DNA from: Microcoleus vaginatus PCC 9802
Lineage (GTDB): Bacteria; Cyanobacteriota; Cyanobacteriia; Cyanobacteriales; Microcoleaceae
NCBI GenBank assembly: GCA_022701275.1
Contig: CP031740.1
Coordinates: 5,283,001 to 5,347,000 of the forward strand
Direction: 5' to 3'
DNA length: 64,000 nt
This document shows, piece by piece, positions 16,683 through 24,859 of the stretch. The first letter of the stretch is position 1. The number at the start of each line of letters is the position of its first letter. The notes beneath the pieces were generated by a model. That model saw nothing but the letters and a program-made list of their open reading frames with translations. It was not told the origin of the DNA and did not search any database. The position numbers and the translations under genes were made by a program.

Positions 16683-17948
16683 CTAAGTCAGAGACTCCAG
16701 ATAGTCGCGCACGCGGTTGCGACGCTTGGGTTGGCGGAGTTTTTGCAAAGCTTTAGCTTCAATTTGGCGGACTCGCTCGCGGGACAAGTCGAGCGCGCGA
16801 CCGATTTCTGCCAGCGAATAGGGGTGTCCGTCGCCCAAACCAAAGCGCATCAGAATTACATCTCGCTCGCGGCTGGTCAAATCTGCCAGCAGTTGCTGCA
16901 AGTCGCGGTGCAGAGCTTCTCGCATCAGCATTTCTTCTGGGGAGATGCTGTCGGTTTCGAGCAAGTCGCCCAACTCTGTATCTTTTTCGTTGCCCACTTT
17001 AGTTTCCAGAGAAACAGAACGGGGAACTCGCAGCAAAACTTCTCGGACTTGGGGCGCCGTCATGTCCAACTCGACAGCGATATCTTCGATCGTAGCTGTC
17101 CGACCTTTTTCTTGAGAAATTTTGCGCTGGGCTTTTTTGATTTTGTTAAGTTTTTCGGTGATGTGGACGGGGAGGCGAATGGTGCGGCTTTGAGTGGCGA
17201 TAGCCCGCGTAATTCCCTGCCGAATCCACCAGTAGGCATAGGTGCTAAATCGATAGCCCCGCGTCGGGTCAAACTTTTCTACAGCTCGCTCCAGTCCGAG
17301 AGTACCTTCTTGTATTAAGTCGAGCAATTCTAAACCGCGATTTTGATATTTTTTCGCCACCGAAACCACCAGGCGCAGGTTCGCCTTAATCATGTGGTCT
17401 TTCGCTTCGACGCCTTCGGCTTGAACTCTTTCGATCGCCTCGACTGTCATCTCTGCTAACTCTGCCCACTGGCGCTTGCCTTCGGACATAATTCGCTTGA
17501 GTTCTGGCACGTCACCGACGCCGGCGGTTAATGCCCAGCGTTCCAGGGATGGTTTATGTCCCAACTGTGCTGCTAACCGATCGCGCACTTCTATTAAATG
17601 CACGAAGCGCCCAATTAGCCCTTCTTCCTGGGAGGCGACGGTGTTGCGTAATTCCAGCAATTTGATATAGCGCTGAACTTTTTGAGCTTCCGAGACTTCT
17701 TCGTCTCTACCCAAGAGACGAACCCGACCTATTTCTTGGAGGTACAGCCGTACTAAATCTGTAGTGCGGCGGCTGGCATTTTTTTGCAATTTTGCTGCTG
17801 GGTCTGCATCTTCTGTCTCTGCTGGGTCTTGGTCGAGCAGTTCGTCTCCAGCTTCTTCAGCATCTTCATCCAACACATCACCTTGCAAGGGATTGACTCG
17901 CAGTTGTTCGTCGAATTCAGCTTCAGCGTAAAAAGAGGTGGCTGGCAT
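16683..17948 (-). CDS. sigC: Group 2 RNA polymerase sigma factor, SigC-like
   Basis: Non-essential sigma-70 family factor that redirects RNA polymerase, in cyanobacteria often for carbon, heat or stationary-phase responses. The 421-residue protein has an acidic N-terminus and region 1.2 (RRTTDLVRLYLQEIGRVRLL, about 60-79). Region 2 follows (ANLRLVVSVAKKYQNRGLEL, then DLIQEGTLGLERAV, then YAYWWIRQGITRAI) with conserved -10 recognition residues. Region 3 and a region 4.2 helix-turn-helix (YSLAEIGRALDLSRERVRQI) complete it. The start MPATSFYAEA is characteristic of cyanobacterial SigC proteins as I recall them, and the Fur neighbour agrees. It is upstream of fur on the same strand with a 268-bp gap, so separate promoters are likely. 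Confidence 0.88.
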   Translation of the reverse strand: MPATSFYAEAEFDEQLRVNPLQGDVLDEDAEEAGDELLDQDPAETEDADPAAKLQKNASRRTTDLVRLYLQEIGRVRLLGRDEEVSEAQKVQRYIKLLELRNTVASQEEGLIGRFVHLIEVRDRLAAQLGHKPSLERWALTAGVGDVPELKRIMSEGKRQWAELAEMTVEAIERVQAEGVEAKDHMIKANLRLVVSVAKKYQNRGLELLDLIQEGTLGLERAVEKFDPTRGYRFSTYAYWWIRQGITRAIATQSRTIRLPVHITEKLNKIKKAQRKISQEKGRTATIEDIAVELDMTAPQVREVLLRVPRSVSLETKVGNEKDTELGDLLETDSISPEEMLMREALHRDLQQLLADLTSRERDVILMRFGLGDGHPYSLAEIGRALDLSRERVRQIEAKALQKLRQPKRRNRVRDYLESLT

Positions 17949-18734
17949 AGTGATTTTCTCAGTTGCTCCGGGTGAAAAGATGCTACGCTTAGCGGTTATT
18001 TATAATTAAGATGCCCACTTGGTTAAGAGGAAGCATCACCGCTTTGTGTTTCTTTACTAACTTTCCTGACTTTTCTGCTGTTGTTTGATCGAACTTTTGC
18101 TGCCCCACTTGTTTTACCAAGATTCTGGAAAACGCTAAGAACTTTCTGATGTAACAGGTTGAAGGCCCGAAAAGTGTGTTGTACTTCTTTGTTTATGTAG
18201 CTAGTATAGATAGTGACTGGCTAGAAACAAGTGACGTTAGTCAGAAGTTAAGTTAATCTTCATCACCGATAAGCAGGTTCCCGATCACTTCGGAAAATTA
18301 GCCATTTTTTTAATAAAACTTTATATAACTCGGCGCTCTTGATTAAATACGCTGCAGTGAGCGCAGAAGTTTAATCCCTTACAGAATATGGGCTTGAGAG
18401 TTGCTAGAGTCCGCAGTACCTAGTTATTGGCTGACGCAAAAACCGGGTTTCTTCCTCAAATTTCTGGATTAAAACCTAGAAGTTTGAGGAAGAAACCCGG
18501 TTTCTGGATCTCTTTTGGATAAGTCGCGACTTGGATGCGACGATCGACCGATAATTGTTTTGCTGTTGGCTGCTGCTTCCCGCTTAACATCACGCCCCGA
18601 ACACCAGCATCTGAAACCGGATTTTTTGCCCAGGGCGTGCATATCAAGCGCAAGTTTTTCCTCGCTGTTACCCGGTTGATCGGGTTTTAGTGAGAATGGT
18701 GCGATCGGGCGCGAGTCAACTCAAATTAAAATTG
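17949..18734. other. Intergenic region between sigC and lipA
   Basis: Nearly 790 bp without a supported gene. It contains the sigC promoter region (17950-18250, AT-rich) and the large hairpin at 18440-18503. Near 18672-18690 ACCCGGTTGATCGGGTTTT is a further relaxed copy of the same palindrome family. Short open frames here overlap the repeats and look non-coding. Confidence 0.45.
18440..18503. repeat. Long inverted repeat, 26-bp arms, built from the palindrome family
   Basis: Arm 1 (18440-18465) begins AAACCGGGTTTCTTCCTCAA. Arm 2 (18478-18503) is its reverse complement with one mismatch. The loop is 12 bp. Transcription from either side would give a very stable hairpin. Each arm carries one AAACCGGGTTTCT core, so this is two element copies in inverted orientation. 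Confidence 0.92.
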
Positions 18735-19604
18735 CTAGCGTGGGTAAAGTTTCATCAGTTCCCTCACCTGTTCGGCGTGATAGGAACTGCGAGTTAAGGG
18801 AGAAGCGACAACTTGCAAGAATCCCAAAGATTCGCCAAACTTTCTCCAAGCATCAAACTGTTCCGGAGGCACAAAGTTTTCTACGTTCAAGTGCTTTTGA
18901 GTCGGTTGCAGGTACTGTCCAACTGTTAAAATATCGCAGCCGACAGCCCGTAAGTCCTGCATCGCCTCGCGAATTTCGGTGTCTGTTTCTCCCAGTCCCA
19001 CCATGATGCCGGATTTGGTGTAAACCCCAGGTGCGAGTTCGCGACTTCGCTGCAATAGTTCCAAGGTGCGATCGTACTTTCCTTGCGGCCGCACCTTGCG
19101 GTAAAGTCGCTTTACGGTTTCGGTATTGTGGTTGAGTACCTCTGGCCGGGCTGCGAGAATGATTTCTAAAGCCTGCCAGTTGCCACACAAGTCGGGAATC
19201 AAAACTTCTATAGTTGTATCGGGCATCGCCGATCGCACTGCTTGAATGCACTCGACAAACTGAGACGCGCCCCCATCCGGCAAATCGTCCCGGTTGACAG
19301 AGGTAATCACGACGTGGTTGAGTTTGAGCCGCTGCACCGCTTGCGCCAATCTTTGGGGTTCCGTGGGATCTAAAGGTTGGGGCTTTTTCTCAAAATCGAT
19401 GTCGCAGTAAGGACAGGCGCGGGTACAAGCCGGGCCCATAATCAAAAATGTCGCAGTACCTGCGTTGAAGCATTCGCCGATGTTCGGACACGACGCCTCC
19501 TCGCAAACCGTATTCAGGGATAAATCCCGCAAAATTTCTTTGACGTTGCCGACGCGCTCCCACTGGGGGGCTTTAACTCGCAACCACTGGGGCTTAACTG
19601 TCAC
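18735..19604 (-). CDS. lipA: Lipoyl synthase
   Basis: Radical SAM enzyme inserting two sulfur atoms into octanoyl groups on the E2 and GcvH proteins. The 289-residue protein has the auxiliary-cluster cysteines [12 protein letters not shown] (34-45), the radical SAM motif CTRACPYC (60-67), and downstream motifs [32 protein letters not shown] and [10 protein letters not shown]. The C-terminal [13 protein letters not shown] carries the conserved RSSY serine that ligates the auxiliary cluster. All catalytic residues are visible. Length matches the bacterial family, and ATG 19604 gives [13 protein letters not shown]. It is a single-gene unit followed by 340 bp of intergenic DNA before the edge of the hairpin region. 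Confidence 0.96.
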   Translation of the reverse strand: MTVKPQWLRVKAPQWERVGNVKEILRDLSLNTVCEEASCPNIGECFNAGTATFLIMGPACTRACPYCDIDFEKKPQPLDPTEPQRLAQAVQRLKLNHVVITSVNRDDLPDGGASQFVECIQAVRSAMPDTTIEVLIPDLCGNWQALEIILAARPEVLNHNTETVKRLYRKVRPQGKYDRTLELLQRSRELAPGVYTKSGIMVGLGETDTEIREAMQDLRAVGCDILTVGQYLQPTQKHLNVENFVPPEQFDAWRKFGESLGFLQVVASPLTRSSYHAEQVRELMKLYPR

Positions 19605-19701
19605 GTCTGTCTCCGCCTGAGTAGTATTTTACAAATAATTATATACGAGCTTGCTCAATTTTGACTTGAGTGTGATAAGCTAAAAATCTATTGACTAATT
19701 T

Positions 19702-19775
19702 CGGGATGTAGCGCAGCTTGGTAGCGCACCTCGTTCGGGACGAGGGGGTCGCAGGTTCAAATCCTGTCATCCCGA
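19702..19775 (+). tRNA. tRNA-Pro, anticodon CGG
   Basis: The cloverleaf folds completely. Acceptor CGGGATG (19702-19708) pairs with CATCCCG (19768-19774), with discriminator A at 19775. The D arm is GCGC-AGCTTGGTA-GCGC. Anticodon stem CCTCG/CGAGG encloses loop TTCGGGA with anticodon CGG. The T arm is GCAGG-TTCAAAT-CCTGT. The 3' CCA is not encoded. It reads CCG codons. Confidence 0.97.
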
Positions 19776-20252
19776 TTATAAAATTAAATTGGATATTCCG
19801 CAGCAAGTGAGTTTGTTTTGGGCGATCGTCCGGCTGTGTATATTTGTGGTTGGGATAAATTAATGGATCGGGCGATTCCCTACGGGATAGCTGCGCTTCA
19901 CGGGCGTGTTAATTCGCCTTTGCTAAAAAATTAACTGTAGCGACTGTTTTGGCAGAGGGAATTAGAGAATAAGGCGTAAAGAATCACAGCAGCAGTAGAG
20001 AGTAGCGAACAAGTCTTTGCCTTCTCCCTCTGTGAGGATTTGGGACTGTGTTTAATCACACATACTTGCTCAAGGCTGAGAACTTTGACCAAGGTTTGAA
20101 ACCGGAGGCAAGTATAAATACTCCAATAATTCTTAAAAACAAATTCATCACGATTTACATCTTGAGATAGATGAATTAATAGGTGAATGAGCTTATAATA
20201 AAAGTTAATTGTTAGCGTGTCTTAAATTAACCCAAAACCGGAGGATATTCCA
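19776..20252. other. Intergenic region between tRNA-Pro and the EAL gene
   Basis: No gene. Positions 19872-19902 hold one copy of a 31-bp dispersed repeat (GCGATTCCCTACGGGATAGC...) found again, exactly but inverted, at 27906-27936 and with one mismatch inside the GT4 gene at 62090-62120. A strong Shine-Dalgarno (GGAGG) near 20240 belongs to the EAL gene. Confidence 0.6.
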
Positions 20253-21374
20253 ATGCAAATAAGTGGCAACGCCTTCGGCTCATGCTCTCGCTGCGAAACA
20301 GTACCCGCCAAAATAGAGGACAGCGGAGGTCTATACCTGTGGTTTCCAGTATATCATACGCTGACCAAGGTTATTTCTGCACTGACTAAGGCTAAACTTG
20401 AATTCAAGCTTTTAGAAGAGAGTAAGTGTTTGTACGTTATCCTTGAGGGAATAGCGAGAGAAAATTTTAACGCTCTAGCATCATCGGTACTGACAACTCA
20501 AGAGTTGAAAGAGACAAAAGTTTTGTGGATGGCCGAAGTTGAACAGCCCAAACTTAGCGATTTTTATCGCAGCACTTCCTTAGACTCTTTTATTAATTTT
20601 AGTAACTCTGATTGGCTGTTAGATTTATTGTCCCAAGAACGCATTACTACACATTTTCAGCCCATTGTTTATACCTCAGATACTTCTAAAATTTTTGCCC
20701 ATGAAGCCCTGCTCCGAGGAATTGACGAGCAAGGAAACTTAATTTATCCGGGTCGGATTTTTTCCCAAGCAGAATCAGCAGGCCTAATTTTTCAACTAGA
20801 TGTTTTAGCCCGGACTCGCGCTATCCGCGAAGCCCATGTTTACGATATCAAAGAACTACTTTTTATTAATTTTTCTCCGACTTCAGTTTACGATCCCGCT
20901 ACGTGCCTGCGAAGAACAGTACAGGCTATTGATGAAGCGGGAATTCCTCACAGCAATATTGTTTTTGAAGTAGCGGAATCTCAGCACCCTCCTGATATGG
21001 ATCACTTGATTAAGATTCTGAGGTTTTACCGAGAGGCGGGATTTTTAATTGCCCTGGACGATTTTGGCAGCGGTTCTTCTAATTTAAATTTGATGCACCA
21101 ACTGCGTCCTGATTTTATTAAGTTGGATATGCAATTGATTCGCAACGTCGCTCAAGATTATTATAAGGCACTAATTACGGAAAAGATGTTAGAAATTGCC
21201 GCTCAATTAGAAATTAAAACTGTTGCCGAAGGTGTGGAAACTTTGGAGGAGTTTGAGTGGGTGCGGGAACGGGGAGCAACTTTTGTTCAAGGTTATTTGA
21301 TTGCTAAGCCGACTTCTCCGCCGATCGCAGTTACTAGCTATATTGGTGCTGAACCACTACCTATTTCTGCTTAA
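20253..21374 (+). CDS. EAL domain cyclic-di-GMP phosphodiesterase
   Basis: Predicted phosphodiesterase that linearises c-di-GMP, a regulator of motility and biofilm in filamentous cyanobacteria. The 373-residue protein has an N-terminal region (1-125) of no family I recognise, containing a CSRC pair at 11-14 and no membrane segment. The EAL domain (about 130-365) has all main catalytic residues in view: E151 of EALLRG, the Asn of INFSPTS, the Glu of FEVAES, the Asp pair of ALDDFGSG, the Lys of IKLDMQL, the Glu of VAEGVET and the Gln of VQGYLIAKP. It should therefore be active. No GGDEF domain is present. ATG 20253 follows a strong GGAGG site. It is convergent with the NmrA-like gene. Confidence 0.9.
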   Translation: MQISGNAFGSCSRCETVPAKIEDSGGLYLWFPVYHTLTKVISALTKAKLEFKLLEESKCLYVILEGIARENFNALASSVLTTQELKETKVLWMAEVEQPKLSDFYRSTSLDSFINFSNSDWLLDLLSQERITTHFQPIVYTSDTSKIFAHEALLRGIDEQGNLIYPGRIFSQAESAGLIFQLDVLARTRAIREAHVYDIKELLFINFSPTSVYDPATCLRRTVQAIDEAGIPHSNIVFEVAESQHPPDMDHLIKILRFYREAGFLIALDDFGSGSSNLNLMHQLRPDFIKLDMQLIRNVAQDYYKALITEKMLEIAAQLEIKTVAEGVETLEEFEWVRERGATFVQGYLIAKPTSPPIAVTSYIGAEPLPISA

Positions 21375-21443
21375 AGGGTTTTCAGTTGCCATTGGGCGCT
21401 ACATTTGCTCGTTCGCAGGCAGAGCCTGGGGACGCATATAGGA

Positions 21444-21490
21444 AGGCTCTGCCTCCATTAAAATGAGACAAGAGTTTGGAGGCAGAGCCT
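21444..21490. repeat. Hairpin of the GGCAGAGCC repeat family between convergent genes
   Basis: AGGCTCTGCCTCC (21444-21456) and GGAGGCAGAGCCT (21478-21490) are perfect 13-bp inverted arms. Related GCAGAGCCTGG and CACAGCCTGGTAACGAG units flank them. The hairpin could end transcripts from both convergent genes, though T-runs are weak. Confidence 0.75.
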
Positions 21491-21539
21491 CCCGATATTC
21501 ATTACCAGGCACAGCCTGGTAACGAGAATAACTAGCATT

Positions 21540-22415
21540 TTAAACGCTCAAATTGCGTCGCACAAAGCTTTCTAAGGATTCCATTCTCATGCCGTAGATT
21601 GATTCCAAGTTTTGCACTTCTTCGGGAGTGCAGAAATACTCGTTACCCAGCAATACGCGCAAAGTTCCTAAGTCTTTTTGAGCTTGAGGATTCAATAAAC
21701 CCAAGGCATTTCTCAAACCGTCAAACACAACCAGTGGCGGGTTGATTACTATCGGTTCGCGATTGAATAAGCGTGCAAAAATGCGGGGAATGTCATCCCT
21801 TGTCAGCACATCCGGGCCACCGACTCGCAGAATTTGGTTGCGGGCGCCTTCGACTGTTGGCGAGTCTGCGGCAATCTTTGCTAAGTCGTCGGTACTGACA
21901 ACAGATGTGCGGTTTTTGCCGTCGCCAATCAGCAGGTAAAGTCCGGTTTCTCGAAATCTTTCTGCTAGGGGTAACAAGCTGGAAGCAAAACCGGCAGGCC
22001 GCAAGATTGTATAATTCAATCCGCTGTTTTGCAGGTATTTTTCAACTTCTCGCTTGGCTTTGAATACTGCGGAATCTTCGTATCCTCGATCGACTCCCAG
22101 TACCGAAACAAAGACAAAGTGCTCCACTCCGGCTTCTTTGGCGCAGTCGATCAATTCTATGTTAGCGCGGTAGTGTACTGCTTGAACATCGCCGCCGGTG
22201 CCGTGGGTGCTGATGATGTACTGCACTCCTTGGCAGGCTTTTTTAATATCTTTGTCTTGTTTTAAGTCGCCGATAAAAATCTCGGCGCCTCGGTTTTCTA
22301 GTTCTGAGTAGCGAGATGCGAGGCGAACGAATGCGCGGACAGGCTTTTCTTGCTGTCTGATTTCTCGTACAATTCGGCGACCTAGTGCGCCTGTTGCTCC
22401 GGTTACTAAGAACAT
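21540..22415 (-). CDS. NAD(P)-binding atypical SDR, NmrA/Ycf39-like
   Basis: Extended or atypical short-chain dehydrogenase-like protein with a Rossmann fold, 291 residues from the ATG at 22415 (MFLVTGATGALGRRIV). The TGATGALG glycine motif is at residues 5-12. STHGTGG and the segment FVFVSVLGVDRG follow, where the catalytic Tyr/Lys pair is not conserved as YxxxK. VDYTILRPAGF-type sequence (NYTILRPAGFASSLLP) is typical of NmrA-like proteins. Such proteins often sense NAD(P)H or act as assembly factors rather than enzymes; the substrate is unknown. The frame extends 14 codons upstream, but that part is poor in conserved sequence. It is 42 bp downstream of xth on the same strand and probably cotranscribed. 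Confidence 0.82.
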   Translation of the reverse strand: MFLVTGATGALGRRIVREIRQQEKPVRAFVRLASRYSELENRGAEIFIGDLKQDKDIKKACQGVQYIISTHGTGGDVQAVHYRANIELIDCAKEAGVEHFVFVSVLGVDRGYEDSAVFKAKREVEKYLQNSGLNYTILRPAGFASSLLPLAERFRETGLYLLIGDGKNRTSVVSTDDLAKIAADSPTVEGARNQILRVGGPDVLTRDDIPRIFARLFNREPIVINPPLVVFDGLRNALGLLNPQAQKDLGTLRVLLGNEYFCTPEEVQNLESIYGMRMESLESFVRRNLSV

Positions 22416-22457
22416 GATTTTTAGTTGTTGGTTGTTATTAACCTTATAACTGATCAA

Positions 22458-23243
22458 TCAAATTTCGACAATTACGGGGGTGTGGTCACTGGGTTTGATT
22501 AATTTTCTGGGAGCAACATCTATTGTACAGTTTTTTGCTTGTTCGTACAGGGGACGGCTGAGATAATGGTGGTCGATTCTCCAGCCGTTGTTGCGGGGAA
22601 ATGCGGCGGCGCGGTAGTCCCACCAGCTATAATGGCCGCCTTCTGAGGTGAATTTGCGAAAGGGGTCGTTTAATCCTAATTCTATGATTTCTGTGAGTGC
22701 GAGGCGCTCCGCTACTGATAGGCCGACGGAGTTAGCATTGGCTTTGGGATTGTGGATATCTCGATCGTCCGGGACGATGTTGAAGTCGCCGCAAATGCAC
22801 AAGTTGGGGGATTTATCTAGTGCTATTTTGAGGTATTCTTGCAGCAGTTTGAGCCACTTTAGCTTGTACTCATATTTCTCGCTGCCAACTTCGGAACCGT
22901 TGGGAACGTATACGCAAATAATCTGAATATCGTCGATAATTCCGGCTATGAGGCGTTTTTGTTCGTCAAAAATACCTGCGGTTTCGTCGCCGAGAAGGGG
23001 GGCAAATCCGCTGCTGATTTCCGACATGGGCGATCGACTAAAAATGGCGACGCCGTTATAGGATTTTTGACCGGAAATGTAGCAGTTGTAGCCGAGGTTG
23101 GTGAAGGGTTCTAGGGGAAAGTCTTTGTCTATAACTTTGGTTTCTTGGAGGCAGAGAACGTCTGGGGAGTTTGTTTGCAACCAGCTAGTAACGTGTTCTA
23201 GGCGGGTGCGAATTGAGTTGACGTTCCAGGTGGCGATTTTCAT
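22458..23243 (-). CDS. xth: Exodeoxyribonuclease III
   Basis: Base-excision repair enzyme: AP endonuclease and 3'-phosphodiesterase/exonuclease. The 261-residue protein shows the full endonuclease/exonuclease/phosphatase fold: MKIATWNVNSIRTRLEHV (N7), VLCLQETKVID (E34 metal ligand), VYVPNGSEVGSEKYEYKLKW, NLCICGDFNIVPDDRDI (D and N catalytic pair) and the C-terminal WRIDHHYLSRPL and PSDHTPVIVEI (Asp-His pair). No residue looks lost. Its ATG overlaps the stop of the upstream STAND NTPase gene (ATGA, 4 bp), so it is translationally coupled to it, an unusual partner for a repair gene. Confidence 0.94.
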   Translation of the reverse strand: MKIATWNVNSIRTRLEHVTSWLQTNSPDVLCLQETKVIDKDFPLEPFTNLGYNCYISGQKSYNGVAIFSRSPMSEISSGFAPLLGDETAGIFDEQKRLIAGIIDDIQIICVYVPNGSEVGSEKYEYKLKWLKLLQEYLKIALDKSPNLCICGDFNIVPDDRDIHNPKANANSVGLSVAERLALTEIIELGLNDPFRKFTSEGGHYSWWDYRAAAFPRNNGWRIDHHYLSRPLYEQAKNCTIDVAPRKLIKPSDHTPVIVEI

Positions 23244-24643
23244 TTTTTGTTTGTTATATACTCTCTGATTACGGGCGCGATCTTAAAGTGCGATCGCCCA
23301 TTTTTTTGTACTGTTTCAACTAATGACCGTCGTCCTAAAGATTGCATGACATTTAATAGTTCTGCCCTTGATAGTTGCAGGTTTTCTGGTATTTTTGAGA
23401 TGTCTGCTGGTTCGGGGGTACTTGCTAGCCAACCCATAGCTTGTTGTTCGGATGCGGTTAGGCGATCGCACTGCTGGTGCAGGAGAGATTCTAAGTCACC
23501 TAAGAATAGGGTATCATAGGAGAGGAATTCGGAAACGCTACCGCTGAATAAGTCTTGAATCATAGTTGCAACTATATTTAACCATAGGGGATTGCCTCGG
23601 TAAAGGTCGATTAGTTCTGACCATTTCTCCGATTCTCCTAAACCTTTTTCTCTGAATATTTCTTGTGCTTCGGGGCCTAAACCGTTGAGTTGCAGAGATT
23701 TGCAGGGGCGGTTTTCGCTTTCTAAGGTGGCGATTTCTCTGGGTTTTTCCCCACTCAGGAGGATTAAGCAACTGTTGTGGGATGATTCTGTTAGTTGTTT
23801 GAAGAATGCGCCGTAATTTTCATATCCGGGTTGGTAATTTCCTGCGAGTTGTTGGCTGCTGAAGATTGTTTGCACATCATCGAGGATGATCAGACAGCGG
23901 TGCGATCGCAAATATTCTAGTAGGGGCAATCCCCCCGTGGTTGCCCTTTCTTCGGGATAGGGGGCGGGCACGGGGGCACCGCCCCTACAGAATTTAATTA
24001 AGTCGGTTTGGAGCGATGCCAGCGGTGGAGAGTTGCGGAGACTTCGCCAGATAATGCGATCGAATTCGTGTTGAATTTGTGGGATTAGTTGGAGTGTAAG
24101 GGCGGTTTTGCCAATACCGGATAAGCCTAAAATGCTGATGAGGCGGGTGCGGCTTAAAATCCAGTTTTCGAGGGTGGTGAGTTCGGATGTGCGGTTATAG
24201 AATAGGTTGGGTTCTGGTGCATCAGCTAAATCTAAATGTACTTTCGGTTTAGAATTGCTTGTTTTTTCGTTAAACTTATCCTTATCTTGCGCTTCAGATT
24301 GTAATTTTTTTGAGAATTGCGAACTATCAGCCGAGATGTTACCAATATGGATACAGCCATTGCCAAAAACCGAGATATTACCAACTTGTAAATTTTCCAG
24401 CTTGGCTCTAAAATTTGCTTTAGATACTTGTTCCTCGCCTAATGCAACTGATAAAAGTTTCCATAATTTAAAGCCAACCTCTTTAACGTATTTCTCTGAA
24501 CGGTTGTGATGCTGTGCAATTTCTTTATATTTCTGATTATCCCAAGCGCCGCGCAGTATAGCTTTTTGCAGACTATCTAAATGTTTTCCCGTAGTAGTCA
24601 AAGCTAGATGGTCAACAAATTCTAAGGCTTCTTCAACGTCCAT
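23240..24643 (-). CDS. STAND NTPase (NB-ARC) with N-terminal conflict-type HTH
   Basis: Signalling ATPase of 467 residues. Residues 1-85 form a helical HTH-like module (HLDSLQKAILRGAWDNQKYK) of the type that heads cyanobacterial NACHT/NB-ARC and vWA-MoxR-associated conflict proteins. A linker with GNISVFGNGCIHIGNI leads to the NB-ARC domain: P-loop GLSGIGKT (173-180), Walker B LIILDDVQ (251-258), then the GLGPEAQEIF and RGNPLWLNIVATMI winged-helix transition. The protein stops after that domain; the WD40 or TPR sensor repeats common in this family are absent. Residues about 219-241 come from a 69-bp repeat element inserted in frame between P-loop and Walker B. Iteron-like repeats lie in the divergent gap upstream. 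Its stop overlaps the xth start. Confidence 0.83.
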   Translation of the reverse strand: MDVEEALEFVDHLALTTTGKHLDSLQKAILRGAWDNQKYKEIAQHHNRSEKYVKEVGFKLWKLLSVALGEEQVSKANFRAKLENLQVGNISVFGNGCIHIGNISADSSQFSKKLQSEAQDKDKFNEKTSNSKPKVHLDLADAPEPNLFYNRTSELTTLENWILSRTRLISILGLSGIGKTALTLQLIPQIQHEFDRIIWRSLRNSPPLASLQTDLIKFCRGGAPVPAPYPEERATTGGLPLLEYLRSHRCLIILDDVQTIFSSQQLAGNYQPGYENYGAFFKQLTESSHNSCLILLSGEKPREIATLESENRPCKSLQLNGLGPEAQEIFREKGLGESEKWSELIDLYRGNPLWLNIVATMIQDLFSGSVSEFLSYDTLFLGDLESLLHQQCDRLTASEQQAMGWLASTPEPADISKIPENLQLSRAELLNVMQSLGRRSLVETVQKNGRSHFKIAPVIREYITNKK

Positions 24644-24683
24644 CAGTCAGGCAGATGCAAGGGGTTGACCTGATTGTAACCCA

Positions 24684-24770
24684 ACTAAATATGACTTTTT
24701 CAGTAGCAACCAACTAAATGTGACTTTTTATGACCTAGTTGGGATGAAAACAACTACTAAATATGACTTT
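24684..24770. promoter_or_regulatory. Three direct repeats ACTAAATRTGACTTT in a divergent promoter gap
   Basis: Copies at 24684-24698, 24713-24727 and 24756-24770 share 14 of 15 bases or better, with start-to-start spacing 29 and 43 bp. They lie between the divergent NB-ARC gene and the repeat-domain gene. They look like operator iterons, possibly for the NB-ARC protein's own HTH module; that link is inference. Confidence 0.7.
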
Positions 24771-24859
24771 ATATGGCTTGACAAGCTTTGGTATTTAGGA
24801 AAGAATTTATACTTAAGACAGTAAAAGGTTATGCTAAGCGCTACTGGTATCTAACGGTT

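Noticed and set aside
16731..17318. 195-codon plus-strand frame inside sigC
   Set aside because: Antisense to sigma regions 2-4; its length reflects the GC-rich codon pattern of the sigma gene. No homology visible.
22648..22926. 92-codon open frame on the plus strand inside xth
   Set aside because: Antisense shadow of a well-conserved gene with no ribosome-binding site or domain.
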